Of a stretch of 64,000 nt of DNA, positions 17,644 through 26,815 are shown in pieces. A program made the translations under genes and the position numbers. The stretch is taken from contig JBFGZQ010000007.1 of assembly GCA_041586735.1 (NCBI GenBank), positions 62,001 through 126,000 of the forward strand, in the 5' to 3' direction. The stretch is from Motiliproteus sp041586735 (lineage in GTDB: Bacteria > Pseudomonadota > Gammaproteobacteria > Pseudomonadales > Balneatricaceae). Below the pieces are notes generated by a model. It ran no database searches and was not told the DNA's origin. It saw nothing but the letters and a program-made list of their open reading frames with translations. How positions within the stretch are numbered: the stretch's first letter is position 1; every line of letters starts with the position of its first letter.

Positions 17644-19017
17644 ATGACCCCTTCTTTCAATGTGACCGCTAGTGTGACTCCGGTGAATGAATTAGAAAGC
17701 CTATCTCAGTATGAGATCTCGCGATTGCAGGATAAAAGTAACACCGGCTTGTACCAGTTGTTTCGTAAATGCGCGCTGGCAGTGTTGAACTGTGATTCTG
17801 ATATGGACGACACCCGTGAAGTACTCAAGCGCTTCGAGAAATTTGATATCCAGATAAGCCAAAAACATCGCGGGATTCAGCTCGATCTGGTCCATGCTCC
17901 CGATACGGCCTTCGTGGATGGCGAGATTATTGCTGGCATTCGCGAAAACCTATTTTCAGTATTGCGCGACATCCTCTATGTCGGTGATGAGCTGGATTTG
18001 AGCTATTGTCGTCTGCAACCATCAGAAGCCATTACCAACGAAGTGTTCCATATCCTCCGCCATGCGCATGCGCTTAAGCCCCGTGAGAAGCCAAATCTGG
18101 TGGTCTGTTGGGGAGGGCATTCTATCGGTAGTGAAGAGTACATATACACCAAAACGGTCGGCTATGAGCTGGGCCTGCGAGGCTTCGATATCTGTACTGG
18201 CTGTGGTCCAGGAGCAATGAAGGGGCCGATGAAGGGCGCCACCATCGCCCACGCCAAGCAGCGTATCGAGCACGGCCGCTACTTGGGCATCTCTGAGCCG
18301 GGCATTATCGCTGCAGAATCACCCAATCCGATCGTTAATGAACTGATCATCATGCCTGATATCGAGAAGCGCCTCGAAGCCTTCGTGCGCCTGGGGCACG
18401 GGGTGATCGTGTTTCCCGGTGGCGCGGGTACTGCCGAGGAGATTTTATTTATTCTGGGCGTGCTGATGGATGACAAAAATGCCCAGATACCGTTTCCGTT
18501 AATCTTTACCGGTCCGGCGTCGGCACGCAGTTATTTTGACAGTATCGATCAGTTCATGCGCGGCTGTCTGGGTGATGATGTGGCTCGCTTCTACGAGATT
18601 ATCATCGATGATGCCGCCGAGGTTGCTCGGCAGATGCGGGAAGGGATCAGCCGGGTTACGGCGCATCGGCGTAAGACCAGTGAGTCATTTCACTTCAACT
18701 GGCCATTGCATGTCGATTATGAGCTGTTTCAGCGGCCGTTCGAACCGACCCATGCGCATATGGCAGCGCTTGATCTGCATCGGCAGCAACCGTTACACCA
18801 GTTGGCTGCTAACTTGCGTCGAGCACTGTCGGGCATTGTTGCCGGTAACGTCAAGGAGAGTGGTATCCATGCAATCGAGACCCATGGAGTGTTTGAGTTG
18901 AGTGGCGATGTGGAGCTGATGCGTGCTCTAGATCGTTTGTTGCAGCAGTTTGTCGAGCAGCGACGGATGAAACTGAATTTCTCTCGTTATCGCCCCTGTT
19001 ACAAAATCAAACATTAA
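17644..19017 (+). CDS. ppnN: Pyrimidine/purine nucleotide 5'-monophosphate nucleosidase
   Basis: LOG-family enzyme that cleaves nucleoside monophosphates to base and ribose 5-phosphate; the E. coli homologue is stimulated by (p)ppGpp. Motifs: LYQLFRKCALAVLN at 36-49, GCGPGAMKG at 186-194 and the LOG signature PGGAGTAEE at 258-266. N- and C-terminal extensions around the LOG core are the PpnN-specific regulatory parts. ATG 17644 has GGAGG five bases upstream, giving 457 aa against 454 in E. coli; the open frame continues nine codons further but without a ribosome site. Confidence 0.93.
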   Translation: MTPSFNVTASVTPVNELESLSQYEISRLQDKSNTGLYQLFRKCALAVLNCDSDMDDTREVLKRFEKFDIQISQKHRGIQLDLVHAPDTAFVDGEIIAGIRENLFSVLRDILYVGDELDLSYCRLQPSEAITNEVFHILRHAHALKPREKPNLVVCWGGHSIGSEEYIYTKTVGYELGLRGFDICTGCGPGAMKGPMKGATIAHAKQRIEHGRYLGISEPGIIAAESPNPIVNELIIMPDIEKRLEAFVRLGHGVIVFPGGAGTAEEILFILGVLMDDKNAQIPFPLIFTGPASARSYFDSIDQFMRGCLGDDVARFYEIIIDDAAEVARQMREGISRVTAHRRKTSESFHFNWPLHVDYELFQRPFEPTHAHMAALDLHRQQPLHQLAANLRRALSGIVAGNVKESGIHAIETHGVFELSGDVELMRALDRLLQQFVEQRRMKLNFSRYRPCYKIKH

Positions 19018-19033
19018 AGCTCGCCAATATGAG

Positions 19034-19081
19034 CCCCTTCAAAGCCAGCAAATTGGTGCAGTTGTGCCTGCTTTGAGGGGG
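19034..19081. terminator. Long hairpin between converging ppnN and thiolase genes
   Basis: A 12-bp arm (19034-19045) pairs with 19070-19081 with one G-T wobble around a 24-base loop. No T-run follows on either strand, so it is a probable 3'-end structure, not a textbook terminator. Confidence 0.4.
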
Positions 19082-19131
19082 GGGATGGACAGATGGGTAC
19101 AGATACCTAGCTGTCCGTCAGGCGCATAGCA

Positions 19132-20316
19132 TCAGAGGCGTTCGAAGATCGTTGCGATACCCTGACCGCCACCGATACACATGGTGACCAGCGCGTAGCG
19201 ACCGTTGGTGCGCTCCAGCTCGTACAGTGCCTTAGTGGCAATAAACGCGCCCGAACAGCCTACCGGGTGACCCAGGGCGATAGCGCCACCGTTGGGGTTG
19301 GTCTTCGCCATATCCAGATTAAGCCCCTTGGCTACCGCCAGTGCCTGTGCGGCAAAGGCTTCGTTGGACTCGATAACATCCATCTGGTCCAGGGTCAGCC
19401 CGGCGCGCTTAAGGGCCAGCAGGGTCGCCGGAATGGGGCCTTCGCCCATGATGTGGTTAGGTACACCGGCGACCGCGTAGGACACCAGGCGTGCCATCGG
19501 CTTGTAGCCATCTTTTTGGGCTGTATCGGCCCCCCCTAGCACCAACATCGCCGCACCGTCGTTGATGCCCGAGGCGTTACCCGCAGTCACGGTGCCATCC
19601 TTTTTAAAGGCCGGACGCATCTTCGCCAGACTCTCCATCGTAGTGTCGGGCTTGCCATGCTCATCGGTATCGAAGATGGTCTCGCCTCTGCGACTCTTCA
19701 GGGTGATCGGTACGATCTGGGACTTGAAGCGCCCTTCGGCAATCGCTACGGCTGCACGGCGTTGTGACTCAACCGCGAAGGCGTCTTGGTCTTCACGGCT
19801 GAGGCCATGCTTTTCTGCCAGATTTTCTGCGGTAATACCCATGTGGCCTACGCCAAACGGATCGGTCAGCACGGCGACCATCGCGTCGATCATACTGCTG
19901 TCGCCCATACGCGCACCCGAGCGTAGCGCGGGGGCGAAATAGGTACCGCGAGACATCACTTCAACGCCACCGCCGACACCGTAGTCGCAGTCGCCGAGCA
20001 TAATCGCCTGTGCGGTTGACACCACACCCTGCAGACCCGAGCTGCATAGACGGTTAACGGCCATGGCCACGGATTCCATCGGCAGGCCCGCCTGGATGGA
20101 GGCAACGCGAGCGACGTAGGCGTAGCGAGATTCGGTTGGGATACAGTTGCCTACGGTCACATAATTGATTTTCTGGGGATCGACCCCCGAGCGATTGACA
20201 GCTTCCTTCATTACCATTCCGGCGAGTTCTGCAGGCTCAAGGCTGCTTAGCGACCCACCAAAACCACCAATCGCGGAACGCACTGCGCTCAGGACGAAGA
20301 CATCACGATTTGCCAT
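19132..20316 (-). CDS. Acetyl-CoA C-acetyltransferase (thiolase)
   Basis: Biosynthetic-type thiolase catalysing acetoacetyl-CoA formation or cleavage. The acyl-carrying cysteine is C91 in VNRLCSSGLQ. The other catalytic residues are the histidine of ALGHPVGCSGA and the cysteine of MCIGGGQG near the C-terminus. The 394 aa is typical of PhaA/AtoB. AGGGG stands seven bases before the ATG. There is no phaB, phaC or fatty-acid gene beside it, so whether it serves polyhydroxybutyrate synthesis, ketone-body use or beta-oxidation is open. It is isolated by 466 bases upstream. Confidence 0.93.
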   Translation of the reverse strand: MANRDVFVLSAVRSAIGGFGGSLSSLEPAELAGMVMKEAVNRSGVDPQKINYVTVGNCIPTESRYAYVARVASIQAGLPMESVAMAVNRLCSSGLQGVVSTAQAIMLGDCDYGVGGGVEVMSRGTYFAPALRSGARMGDSSMIDAMVAVLTDPFGVGHMGITAENLAEKHGLSREDQDAFAVESQRRAAVAIAEGRFKSQIVPITLKSRRGETIFDTDEHGKPDTTMESLAKMRPAFKKDGTVTAGNASGINDGAAMLVLGGADTAQKDGYKPMARLVSYAVAGVPNHIMGEGPIPATLLALKRAGLTLDQMDVIESNEAFAAQALAVAKGLNLDMAKTNPNGGAIALGHPVGCSGAFIATKALYELERTNGRYALVTMCIGGGQGIATIFERL

Positions 20317-20782
20317 GTATTACCCCTTTATTTAGGTCAAGTAACGATTAATTACGGTTGTCACGGCATCTGCCGATTCACAAAGACTGCGGCTTTAAAG
20401 GCTGCTGCCGAAGTCACGGATGGCAGAACAACTATCCCTCAAATCCTTACATTGCTAGCGCTCACCGAGACGGCTTACGACAATGATCTTATTATCGTTG
20501 CAGTGAGCACACGAGGGTACCACCGGTTTGGCATGAATTCTCAGGTTAAGTGCTAGTCTTTGGTCTAATAAATGTCAATTTGTTACAGACGCTGTCTGCA
20601 GCGCTGGTTCTGGAACCGCTGTGGGGGCTCAGCTAGATTGTCCGTGCTCGACAATGGCAGCTGTTTAAAAATCAATTACATGGCCACATAGCACGGTATT
20701 CTGATCGCAATTTGCGAGTGTTCAGTCGGTTTCTCCGGCGTCGCCTTGGTCGGTGCAGCTAAGCGCTGCCCAGCACCGGCGA
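20317..20782. other. 466-bp gene-free region upstream of the thiolase
   Basis: No gene or convincing RNA is seen. On the minus strand TTGACA (20578-20573), followed 17 bases later by TAGCAC, is a possible but weak promoter with a leader of more than 200 bases towards the thiolase. The segment is also downstream of the outer-membrane-protein gene, which has no visible terminator here. Confidence 0.45.
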
Positions 20783-21859
20783 CTAATAAGATGTCCCGCT
20801 GAGCGGTATGCTCCAGCCTAGACTCAAACCCAGAGTATGGGCATCAGATATATTAATGTTGTCACTGATAAAGGACAGCTGGAGTCCCTGGTAATGGTAG
20901 GAAAGTCCTAGCGCCTGAGCTTTAAAATCCCAGGAGGCACCTAAACTATGCCTGGCTGACCAATGCTGTTGCACCTTGATCCTCGGAAATAGTAGTTGGC
21001 CTACTGAGAATAACTCGACTCCAGCTTGTAGTTGTTCGCTACGCTGCCAGTTGACCCAGCTGGTCGTACGGACCGGTAAATGTTGCGAGTGGCTGCGGTA
21101 ACCCTCTACGCCAGAAAGCACAGGTTGGGTGTCGATAAACCCATTGGCGTCGAACGTAACCACGCTGGAGCTGACTTGGGCGGTGGTGTAGGGCGCATTG
21201 TTCCAACGAATGATATTGAACAGGTCTTGGGAGGTGATTCCGACCGCCCAGTGTGGGTTGATCTGCCAGTCTGCATGCAGGTCGAGAGTAAGACCCTGAC
21301 CGGTAGCGGCGTTTACTGGGCGCTCCAGTAACAGATCTCGGTTGTACACATAGTCTACCCAGGCTTGGCCGCTGTAATGACCGCTGTCGTCGGTGGTTAT
21401 CGCGCCTGAAATCTTGCCGTCGATAAGTTGTGAGGCGCGCAGATAACTCACTGCCAGCTCCATCTGAATATCCATGGCTGGTTCAAAAGCATAGGCCAGT
21501 CGAAGTCCCTGGGCGCTAAGACGGTTACTCTTCATATCGACTTGGTATGTTCTATTGTGTTGTACCGGCAGCCTATTTTCTTCGAGGTAGATGAGTTCTG
21601 CGGTGTCTGAGTGAAAGCGAAGGTGATAATCATAGCGGGCCAGCCATGAAAATGACCAGGGACCGCGGCGGAACCCCAGTGCTATCTCGTTATGAGTGAA
21701 GGCTTCCTCGCCCGGGGTGAAGTCTCCCTGCAGCTGGTCTAAGGCCGCGTTTATACTGACCGGTTCGCTGTAAGAGAAAGATTCCAGTTGGGTGAAAAAA
21801 TGGGATTCAGCACGCGCCGATATCGGCACCAACGCGATAATAAACCAGATAGATCGCAT
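20783..21859 (-). CDS. Putative outer-membrane beta-barrel protein, unrecognised
   Basis: The first 17 residues (MRSIWFIIALVPISARA) form a short Sec signal peptide with an ARA/ES cleavage site. The mature 341 residues alternate polar and hydrophobic residues in amphipathic strands rich in Y, W, N and S, such as RRGPWSFSWLARYDYHLRF and ALGLSYHYQGLQLSFISDN, which points to a barrel. The last residues LSLGWSIPLSGTSY lack the usual terminal F/W. I do not recognise the family. It lies 123 bases downstream of a giant lipoprotein gene on the same strand, with a terminator between. Confidence 0.65.
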   Translation of the reverse strand: MRSIWFIIALVPISARAESHFFTQLESFSYSEPVSINAALDQLQGDFTPGEEAFTHNEIALGFRRGPWSFSWLARYDYHLRFHSDTAELIYLEENRLPVQHNRTYQVDMKSNRLSAQGLRLAYAFEPAMDIQMELAVSYLRASQLIDGKISGAITTDDSGHYSGQAWVDYVYNRDLLLERPVNAATGQGLTLDLHADWQINPHWAVGITSQDLFNIIRWNNAPYTTAQVSSSVVTFDANGFIDTQPVLSGVEGYRSHSQHLPVRTTSWVNWQRSEQLQAGVELFSVGQLLFPRIKVQQHWSARHSLGASWDFKAQALGLSYHYQGLQLSFISDNINISDAHTLGLSLGWSIPLSGTSY

Positions 21860-21907
21860 GAATTTCTCAATGATTTTGAAAAAGTGACCCTATGACGGAG
21901 GGGCTGT

Positions 21908-21938
21908 AAAAAAGCCCCGGTTTAGGGCCGGGGCTTTT
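21908..21938 (-). terminator. Terminator after the large lipoprotein gene
   Basis: AAAAGCCCCGG (21910-21920) pairs perfectly with CCGGGGCTTTT (21928-21938). On the minus strand the stem runs into six T residues. It separates the lipoprotein gene from the outer-membrane-protein gene downstream. Confidence 0.9.
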
Positions 21939-21982
21939 AGCGGTCTACTCGACCTTCAGTATCTTATCGACCCATAGTTGGA

Positions 21983-24448
21983 TTATAAAGACTCGATGCG
22001 GTTGGTGGATCCGTCTTTAAGGCGGAAAATAACCGTGCCACTCTCCTCGGTGACCGTACCTAATTGCTTCAGGCTCTCGCCAGAGCCCTTGGTGATCGTG
22101 CCTGTACCTGTAGCATCCGCTTCGAGGAGATTAATACTGATGCCATCTTGGTTGGTCAGCACCGCGCTGGTCGGTACGATGTCATCCGGGTTCTCCAAGT
22201 CAGCCCCTTTGGCCAACTGCGTAGTGATGTCCAGATACTTACCCGCAGCCCCCTGGGTGATTCTCAGTCCCGCAGAGCCTGTCGTTTCGGTGCTGCGATC
22301 CAGATCCAGCTGCACCATAACGTAGGAATTAGAGATCCCGTTAATGATAGCTTCGAACCTCAGCATAGCATCCAGGGTGACAAAGCCTGTGGTCGTAGAG
22401 TCCGAAGTAAAGCCAGCACCGGAATTAGATAACCAGTTACCCTCGGCATCGTAGGTGGTTGACCAGTCGTCATTCTCCTCGAAGGTAGCAGAGAAACCAG
22501 AACCGCCCACTGTGGCGTTAAAAAGCGCAGCAAAGGAGTCATCGCCGCGGCTGAAACGGCCATCCAAGGTCATGTTCAATGCCGTGAAGCTCAGAGTTTC
22601 GGAAAGGGTATAGCTGTTGGTTTCCGTATAGTTTATACCCGTGTCGGTGACTGACCACTCATCATCCTCAGTACCGTCATAATCAAAGCCGGTCAGAGAG
22701 ACTGATAAGTCGCCCTCGAACATGGCGGCTGGGGTCACTGCCCGTTGCTCCAGTTTGGCATTCAGGTCTAAGGAGATGCTAGAGGGCTGTATGCCCCAGC
22801 TGCCGGCAAAGCGCTCTCCTGAGCTGAGCTCGGTGCTCAGGTCACTAAATGTCAGCTGCTGCACCGTGACACTGACGCTGGAGGGTTTGGCGTCGCTGTT
22901 AAGGATGCTGAGCATGGCGGTGGGGCCCGTTACGGTGCCAGCCAGGTTTGCATTCAAGGTCAGGGTTCCGGTAGCACTCTCTTGAGTCGTTGGGTTGCCA
23001 CTGCTATCGGTGCCCTGGGTTAGGGTCAAGCTATCGATTATCTCCTGTACCCCGGTCAGGGCCAGAGCAAAACTCAGGGATAGATCCACCTGATTGATGG
23101 CGTCTGTACCGGTGTAAGTCGGATCGACATTAAGCGCTGTTTCAGCAACCGTTAAGGTTATATCCAGTGGGTTATCAACGTTTGGAGTGATGGTTACCTG
23201 GATGCCGTTAACCTCTACGATCGCAGGTGGATCTAACTCCTGCTCAACCGCGTCGGCATACACCGCACCTGCTTGAGCCATCGCCGCGGCGGCCATCCCC
23301 AAGGCTTTAACGAGATACTGGGCGCCAGGTCCGGTAGCATCGCCAGCGATGCTGAGTTCGTTGGCAAAGGCATCGGCATTGCCTATCAGTGCTTGAGCAT
23401 CGGTGCTCGCTGTATTGTTTTGCCTGGCTCCCAGCGCATACGCCAGATCGCGCAGGTCGGAGATCATTGCCAGGGCCTGTCTTACATCGCTGCTGGCGGC
23501 CTCGGGCGAGGGGTTGCTGGTGGTTGGGCTATCGACAGGCTTGCTGTCTGCATCAGCCTTGTCGGCAGTCACCTTGGCACCGATACTGTCATCGACGCTG
23601 GCAATGGCACCGCTGACGCTATTATCTTTTAATAAAGTGTCAGCTTCAAAAAGGACTTCACTTAGACTGGTGCGGGTGGTGTCTGAATCATTGGCGCGGA
23701 GCTGCCCGCCGTCATCAGCAAATAGGTTTGAAAAAGCATCCAGATCATCACCAATATCATCAGAGCCTGAGGTGCTTTTCAGTACCGCACCCAAAATAGC
23801 CGCAGAATACAGCGCGTTACGTAGCTGTGCGGCGGAGGTGGCGGTAGCGATGGCGGTGGGATTGGTGATGTCGATCGGTTTTTGGCTGATCAGGTCGTCA
23901 CCGTTACTGAGGCCGAACAGTTGCGCCACCTGGCTGTTGGCACCATTGATGGCATCGGTGCTTAGTGGATTACCTGTGCCGGAATTCTTTTCGGCCAGTT
24001 TGGCGGCCATATCGGTCAGCGCGGTCACGTGGGTGCTAACGGTGCCGGTCGCATCGGCGACTACGGCTTTGAGTTTAAATTTGGAGGTTAGGGGGAAGGT
24101 TTCACCAAAGAGAACATTAGTGGTCGCGGGGTTCTTATCAGGATCGCAGCCGCCGACCACGTCGCACTTCATGGTAGCACCGGGTTGTCCTTCGATCTCG
24201 ATCTGAAGCGGACCACCAGTGTATGCCGGATCTAGGACAATGCTGTATTCACCGTTCGCATCGGTGGTTGCTGTACCTACTACAGAGCCGGTTGCATCCT
24301 TGGCTGTAGCCTTGCCGCCGACCACGAGACCCTTAACGACCGAGCCGCCTACCGTGCCGGAGCTTGAGGCGCTGCTGCCTCCACCTCCGCCACAAGCGGC
24401 TAGTGATGAAGCGATCGCGATAGTCAGCAGATTTTTTTTCAAATTCAT
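21983..24448 (-). CDS. Large (821-aa) putative surface lipoprotein
   Basis: MNLKKNLLTIAIASSLAAC is a lipoprotein signal with cysteine at 19, followed by a glycine/serine linker. Residues about 30-90 (GLVVGGKATAKDATGSVVG then TDANGEYSI) look like a carboxypeptidase-regulatory-like beta-sandwich. The remainder is very rich in T, S, D, A and G and low in K and R, with few cysteines. It has repeated beta-strand patterns ending in asymmetric T-x-T-x motifs, as in secreted adhesin-like or substrate-binding surface proteins. ATG 24448 has GAGGGACC upstream; the frame stays open 28 codons further but this extension destroys the signal peptide. Function unknown. Confidence 0.75.
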   Translation of the reverse strand: MNLKKNLLTIAIASSLAACGGGGGSSASSSGTVGGSVVKGLVVGGKATAKDATGSVVGTATTDANGEYSIVLDPAYTGGPLQIEIEGQPGATMKCDVVGGCDPDKNPATTNVLFGETFPLTSKFKLKAVVADATGTVSTHVTALTDMAAKLAEKNSGTGNPLSTDAINGANSQVAQLFGLSNGDDLISQKPIDITNPTAIATATSAAQLRNALYSAAILGAVLKSTSGSDDIGDDLDAFSNLFADDGGQLRANDSDTTRTSLSEVLFEADTLLKDNSVSGAIASVDDSIGAKVTADKADADSKPVDSPTTSNPSPEAASSDVRQALAMISDLRDLAYALGARQNNTASTDAQALIGNADAFANELSIAGDATGPGAQYLVKALGMAAAAMAQAGAVYADAVEQELDPPAIVEVNGIQVTITPNVDNPLDITLTVAETALNVDPTYTGTDAINQVDLSLSFALALTGVQEIIDSLTLTQGTDSSGNPTTQESATGTLTLNANLAGTVTGPTAMLSILNSDAKPSSVSVTVQQLTFSDLSTELSSGERFAGSWGIQPSSISLDLNAKLEQRAVTPAAMFEGDLSVSLTGFDYDGTEDDEWSVTDTGINYTETNSYTLSETLSFTALNMTLDGRFSRGDDSFAALFNATVGGSGFSATFEENDDWSTTYDAEGNWLSNSGAGFTSDSTTTGFVTLDAMLRFEAIINGISNSYVMVQLDLDRSTETTGSAGLRITQGAAGKYLDITTQLAKGADLENPDDIVPTSAVLTNQDGISINLLEADATGTGTITKGSGESLKQLGTVTEESGTVIFRLKDGSTNRIESL

Positions 24449-24655
24449 AACAGGTCCCTCTGATCTTGTTGTTAAGGATGAATACATCCAACGATCATCC
24501 TTGGTTGCATAGCTTTCAAGCGGTGCGGGCACTATAAGCAGCGCATTGACGAGCCTGTTTGTAGCATTTTTATGTGCTTATTTATACAGCTGTTCCTGAT
24601 AAACATTAACGTTATTGCAGGCAGTAGTAGGGGTTATGTGGCGAACTTCGATGCG

Positions 24656-24701
24656 GCCCTGTTAGATAACGATCGCTGCCGTTATCGGCCCTGAACAGGG
24701 C
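24656..24701. repeat. Nested inverted repeat of unknown role
   Basis: The outer arms GCCCTGTT (24656-24663) and AACAGGGC (24694-24701) and the inner arms GATAACG (24665-24671) and CGTTATC (24680-24686) are both perfect complements, forming a two-tier stem about 46 bases long. It is about 210 bases upstream of the lipoprotein start and has no T-tract. Confidence 0.6.
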
Positions 24702-24732
24702 GGCGCCACGACAATTAAGCTCGAATAGATAT

Positions 24733-24760
24733 AAAAAAACCGCGAACCAGGTCGCGGTTT
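24733..24760 (-). terminator. Terminator after htpX
   Basis: AAACCGCG at 24737-24744 pairs with CGCGGTTT at 24753-24760; on the minus strand the stem leads into a T-run. It lies 32 bases beyond the htpX stop. Confidence 0.88.
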
Positions 24761-24791
24761 GGGTGTTCAAACGCTGGTTGGCGCTAAGGCT

Positions 24792-25673
24792 TTAGCGGTG
24801 GCGCAGGGCGTCGATCCGGTCATCGAGTGGCGGGTGGCTGGCGAACAGTGAGGCCAGTCCCTGTTTCAGGCCACCGGCGATGCCGAAGGCGACCAGTTGG
24901 TCGGGCATGTCGGCGGGTAGGTTCTGCTCTGCTTTAAGGCGCTGCAGGGCGCCGATCATCGCGGCGCTGCCGGCCAGCTTGGCGCCCATGTCATCGGCAC
25001 GGAATTCACGCCGACGTGAGAACCAGGCGACGATGGTGGAGGCGAGGATACCCAGTATCACCTCGGCGATCATCGAGGTGATGAAGTAGCCGATACCATG
25101 ACCCTCTTCGTTTTTCAGGATCACCCGGTCGACGGTGTGGCCGATGATCCGGGCGAAGAACATCACGAAGGTGTTGACCACGCCCTGGATCAGCGCCAGG
25201 GTGATCATATCGCCGTTGGCAACGTGGCCAATTTCATGCGCCATGACCGCCTTGACTTCGGCACGGCTGAAACGCTGCAGCAAGCCTTGGCTGACGGCGA
25301 CCAGGGCGGCATTCTTATTCCAGCCGGTGGCAAAGGCGTTCGATTGTGCGGAGGGGAAGATACCCACTTCCGGCATGCCGATACCGGCCTGCTGTGCCAG
25401 TTCGGCAACCGTATCGAGCAGCCATTTTTCATCGGCATTGCGGGGTTGATCGATGATCTGGGTGCCGCTGGCGCGTTTAGCCATCCATTTGGACAGCAGC
25501 AGTGACACGAAGGAGCCCGCCATACCAAACACGCCACAGATAACCAGCAGGTTACCCAGGTCCAGATCGATACCGTTGGCTTGCAGGGACGAGCCCACGC
25601 CGAGCAAACTCAGGGTGATGCTGGCGATCAGAATGATGGCTAAGTTGGTAGCCAGGAATAGCAATATACGCAT
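24792..25673 (-). CDS. htpX: Membrane zinc metalloprotease HtpX
   Basis: Inner-membrane M48 protease that degrades misfolded membrane proteins, partly redundant with FtsH. The zinc motif HEIGH is at 146-150, with the third ligand expected in the RREFRADDMGAKLAG segment. Transmembrane helices lie at about 4-26, 40-60, 160-180 and 195-215. The 293 aa is standard. It is divergent from the RlmI-like methyltransferase. In many proteobacteria htpX is under CpxR or heat-shock control; I see no clear box. Confidence 0.96.
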   Translation of the reverse strand: MRILLFLATNLAIILIASITLSLLGVGSSLQANGIDLDLGNLLVICGVFGMAGSFVSLLLSKWMAKRASGTQIIDQPRNADEKWLLDTVAELAQQAGIGMPEVGIFPSAQSNAFATGWNKNAALVAVSQGLLQRFSRAEVKAVMAHEIGHVANGDMITLALIQGVVNTFVMFFARIIGHTVDRVILKNEEGHGIGYFITSMIAEVILGILASTIVAWFSRRREFRADDMGAKLAGSAAMIGALQRLKAEQNLPADMPDQLVAFGIAGGLKQGLASLFASHPPLDDRIDALRHR

Positions 25674-25727
25674 GTGATGTTTCCCTAGTAATAAAAACCG
25701 ATTATAGACGGCCTCGATGCAGCTTAG

Positions 25728-26696
25728 ATGGGGTCATTAAAGAAAAGTTTCAAGGGTATACTAAGGAACCTTTTTAGCCATGAGTCTGCCATGCAAGCCA
25801 TCATCGACGCGCTCCACGCCCAGCCTGTTAATCCCACCGCCACCGAGGCGCTGCGGTTGTTTCACGGCCGGGGTCACTGTTACGAAGGGCTGGAGCATAT
25901 CAATGTCGATCTGCTCGGATCGGTCCTACTGATTAGCCTCTACCAACCCGAAACCGCTGCGGCCTTGGCGCCCTTGGTGGATGCCGCCAGGGCGCAAGGG
26001 ATCCCGACCGTGGCGGTGCAGCACCGCTATCAACAACATGGGCCGCTAGAGTGGTTGCTGGGGGATCCACAATCGACCCTGGTGGTGACCGAGCAGGGGC
26101 TGAAGTTTGAGTTGCAGTTGGGGCAGAGCCAGAACCTGGGGCTGTTTCTGGATATGGCCAATGGCCGACGCTGGGTGCGTGAGCAGGCGCAGCATCGTAA
26201 GGTCTTGAACCTGTTCGCCTATACCTGTGGTTTTTCGGTGGCGGCGATGGCTGGGGGCGCCGATACGGTCGTCAATCTGGATATGAGTAAGGGGGCGCTC
26301 AAGCGTGGGCAGCGTAACCATCAGCTCAATGATAATGACTCCCGCGGGGTGCGGTTCTTGCCGCACGAGCTGTTTCGCAGCTGGGGTAAGCTGAAAAAGC
26401 TGGGGCCCTACGAGCTGGTGATTATCGATCCGCCGTCATGTCAGCGCGGTAGTTTTGTCGCCAGTGCCGATTATCAAAAGGTGCTGCGGCGCTTGCCCGA
26501 GTTGCTCGGTCCGCAGGCCGAGGTGCTGGTCTGTCTAAATGATCCGGATATTGGCAGTCAGTTTCTGATCGAGTTGATGCACCGCCACTGTCCGACGGCG
26601 GTATTTGTCGAACGCTTGGCGAATCCTGCCAGCTTTCCAGAGCGCGATCCGCAGAGCGGTTTGAAGGTGTTGCACTTTCGGTATCGAACCAGCTGA
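25728..26696 (+). CDS. Class I SAM-dependent methyltransferase, RlmI/RlmK-like
   Basis: Rossmann-fold methyltransferase of the Methyltrans_SAM family, close to 23S rRNA m5C enzymes. The SAM segment NLFAYTCGFSVAAMAGGA and the following acidic strand VVNLDMSKGALKRG are typical, and IIDPPSCQRG is the DPP motif IV. It lacks the PUA domain of RlmI but has the RLFHGRGH start that marks this short family in Pseudomonas relatives. The start is uncertain: ATG 25728 gives 322 aa, ATG 25791 gives 301 aa and begins nearer the conserved part; neither has a good ribosome site. Confidence 0.85.
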   Translation: MGSLKKSFKGILRNLFSHESAMQAIIDALHAQPVNPTATEALRLFHGRGHCYEGLEHINVDLLGSVLLISLYQPETAAALAPLVDAARAQGIPTVAVQHRYQQHGPLEWLLGDPQSTLVVTEQGLKFELQLGQSQNLGLFLDMANGRRWVREQAQHRKVLNLFAYTCGFSVAAMAGGADTVVNLDMSKGALKRGQRNHQLNDNDSRGVRFLPHELFRSWGKLKKLGPYELVIIDPPSCQRGSFVASADYQKVLRRLPELLGPQAEVLVCLNDPDIGSQFLIELMHRHCPTAVFVERLANPASFPERDPQSGLKVLHFRYRTS

Positions 26697-26752
26697 TTAC
26701 CAACATACCTCAGCCATGTCGGGCTTTAGCCTGGCGCCCGCTGCACGTCAAT

Positions 26753-26770
26753 GTCGGGCTGAAGCCCGAC
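26753..26770. repeat. REP-like short palindrome
   Basis: GTCGGGCT-GA-AGCCCGAC is a perfect hairpin. A partial copy of the left half with the same start (TGTCGGGCTTTAGCC) lies at about 26718-26732. The sequence resembles the repeated GTCGGGCTTCAGCCCGAC-type extragenic palindromes of Pseudomonas and relatives. It sits between converging genes, where REP elements usually occur. Confidence 0.6.
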
Positions 26771-26815
26771 CTTGTCTCTACAGGGGGGGCTGAGCAAGAG
26801 GCGCTGCTCAGCAGG

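Larger units (their letters stand above)
24449..24791. other. 343-bp region between htpX and the lipoprotein gene
   Basis: No gene is seen. It holds the htpX terminator and a nested hairpin, both listed separately; the promoter of the lipoprotein gene must lie here, but I cannot fix it. Confidence 0.55.

Noticed and set aside
23403..24206. 267-aa plus-strand frame opposite the large lipoprotein gene
   Set aside because: It mirrors the skewed T/S/A-rich codons of the lipoprotein; no ribosome site and low-complexity S/A/L sequence.
24449..24532. 28-codon N-terminal extension of the large lipoprotein
   Set aside because: It would bury the lipoprotein signal; the internal ATG has its own ribosome site.
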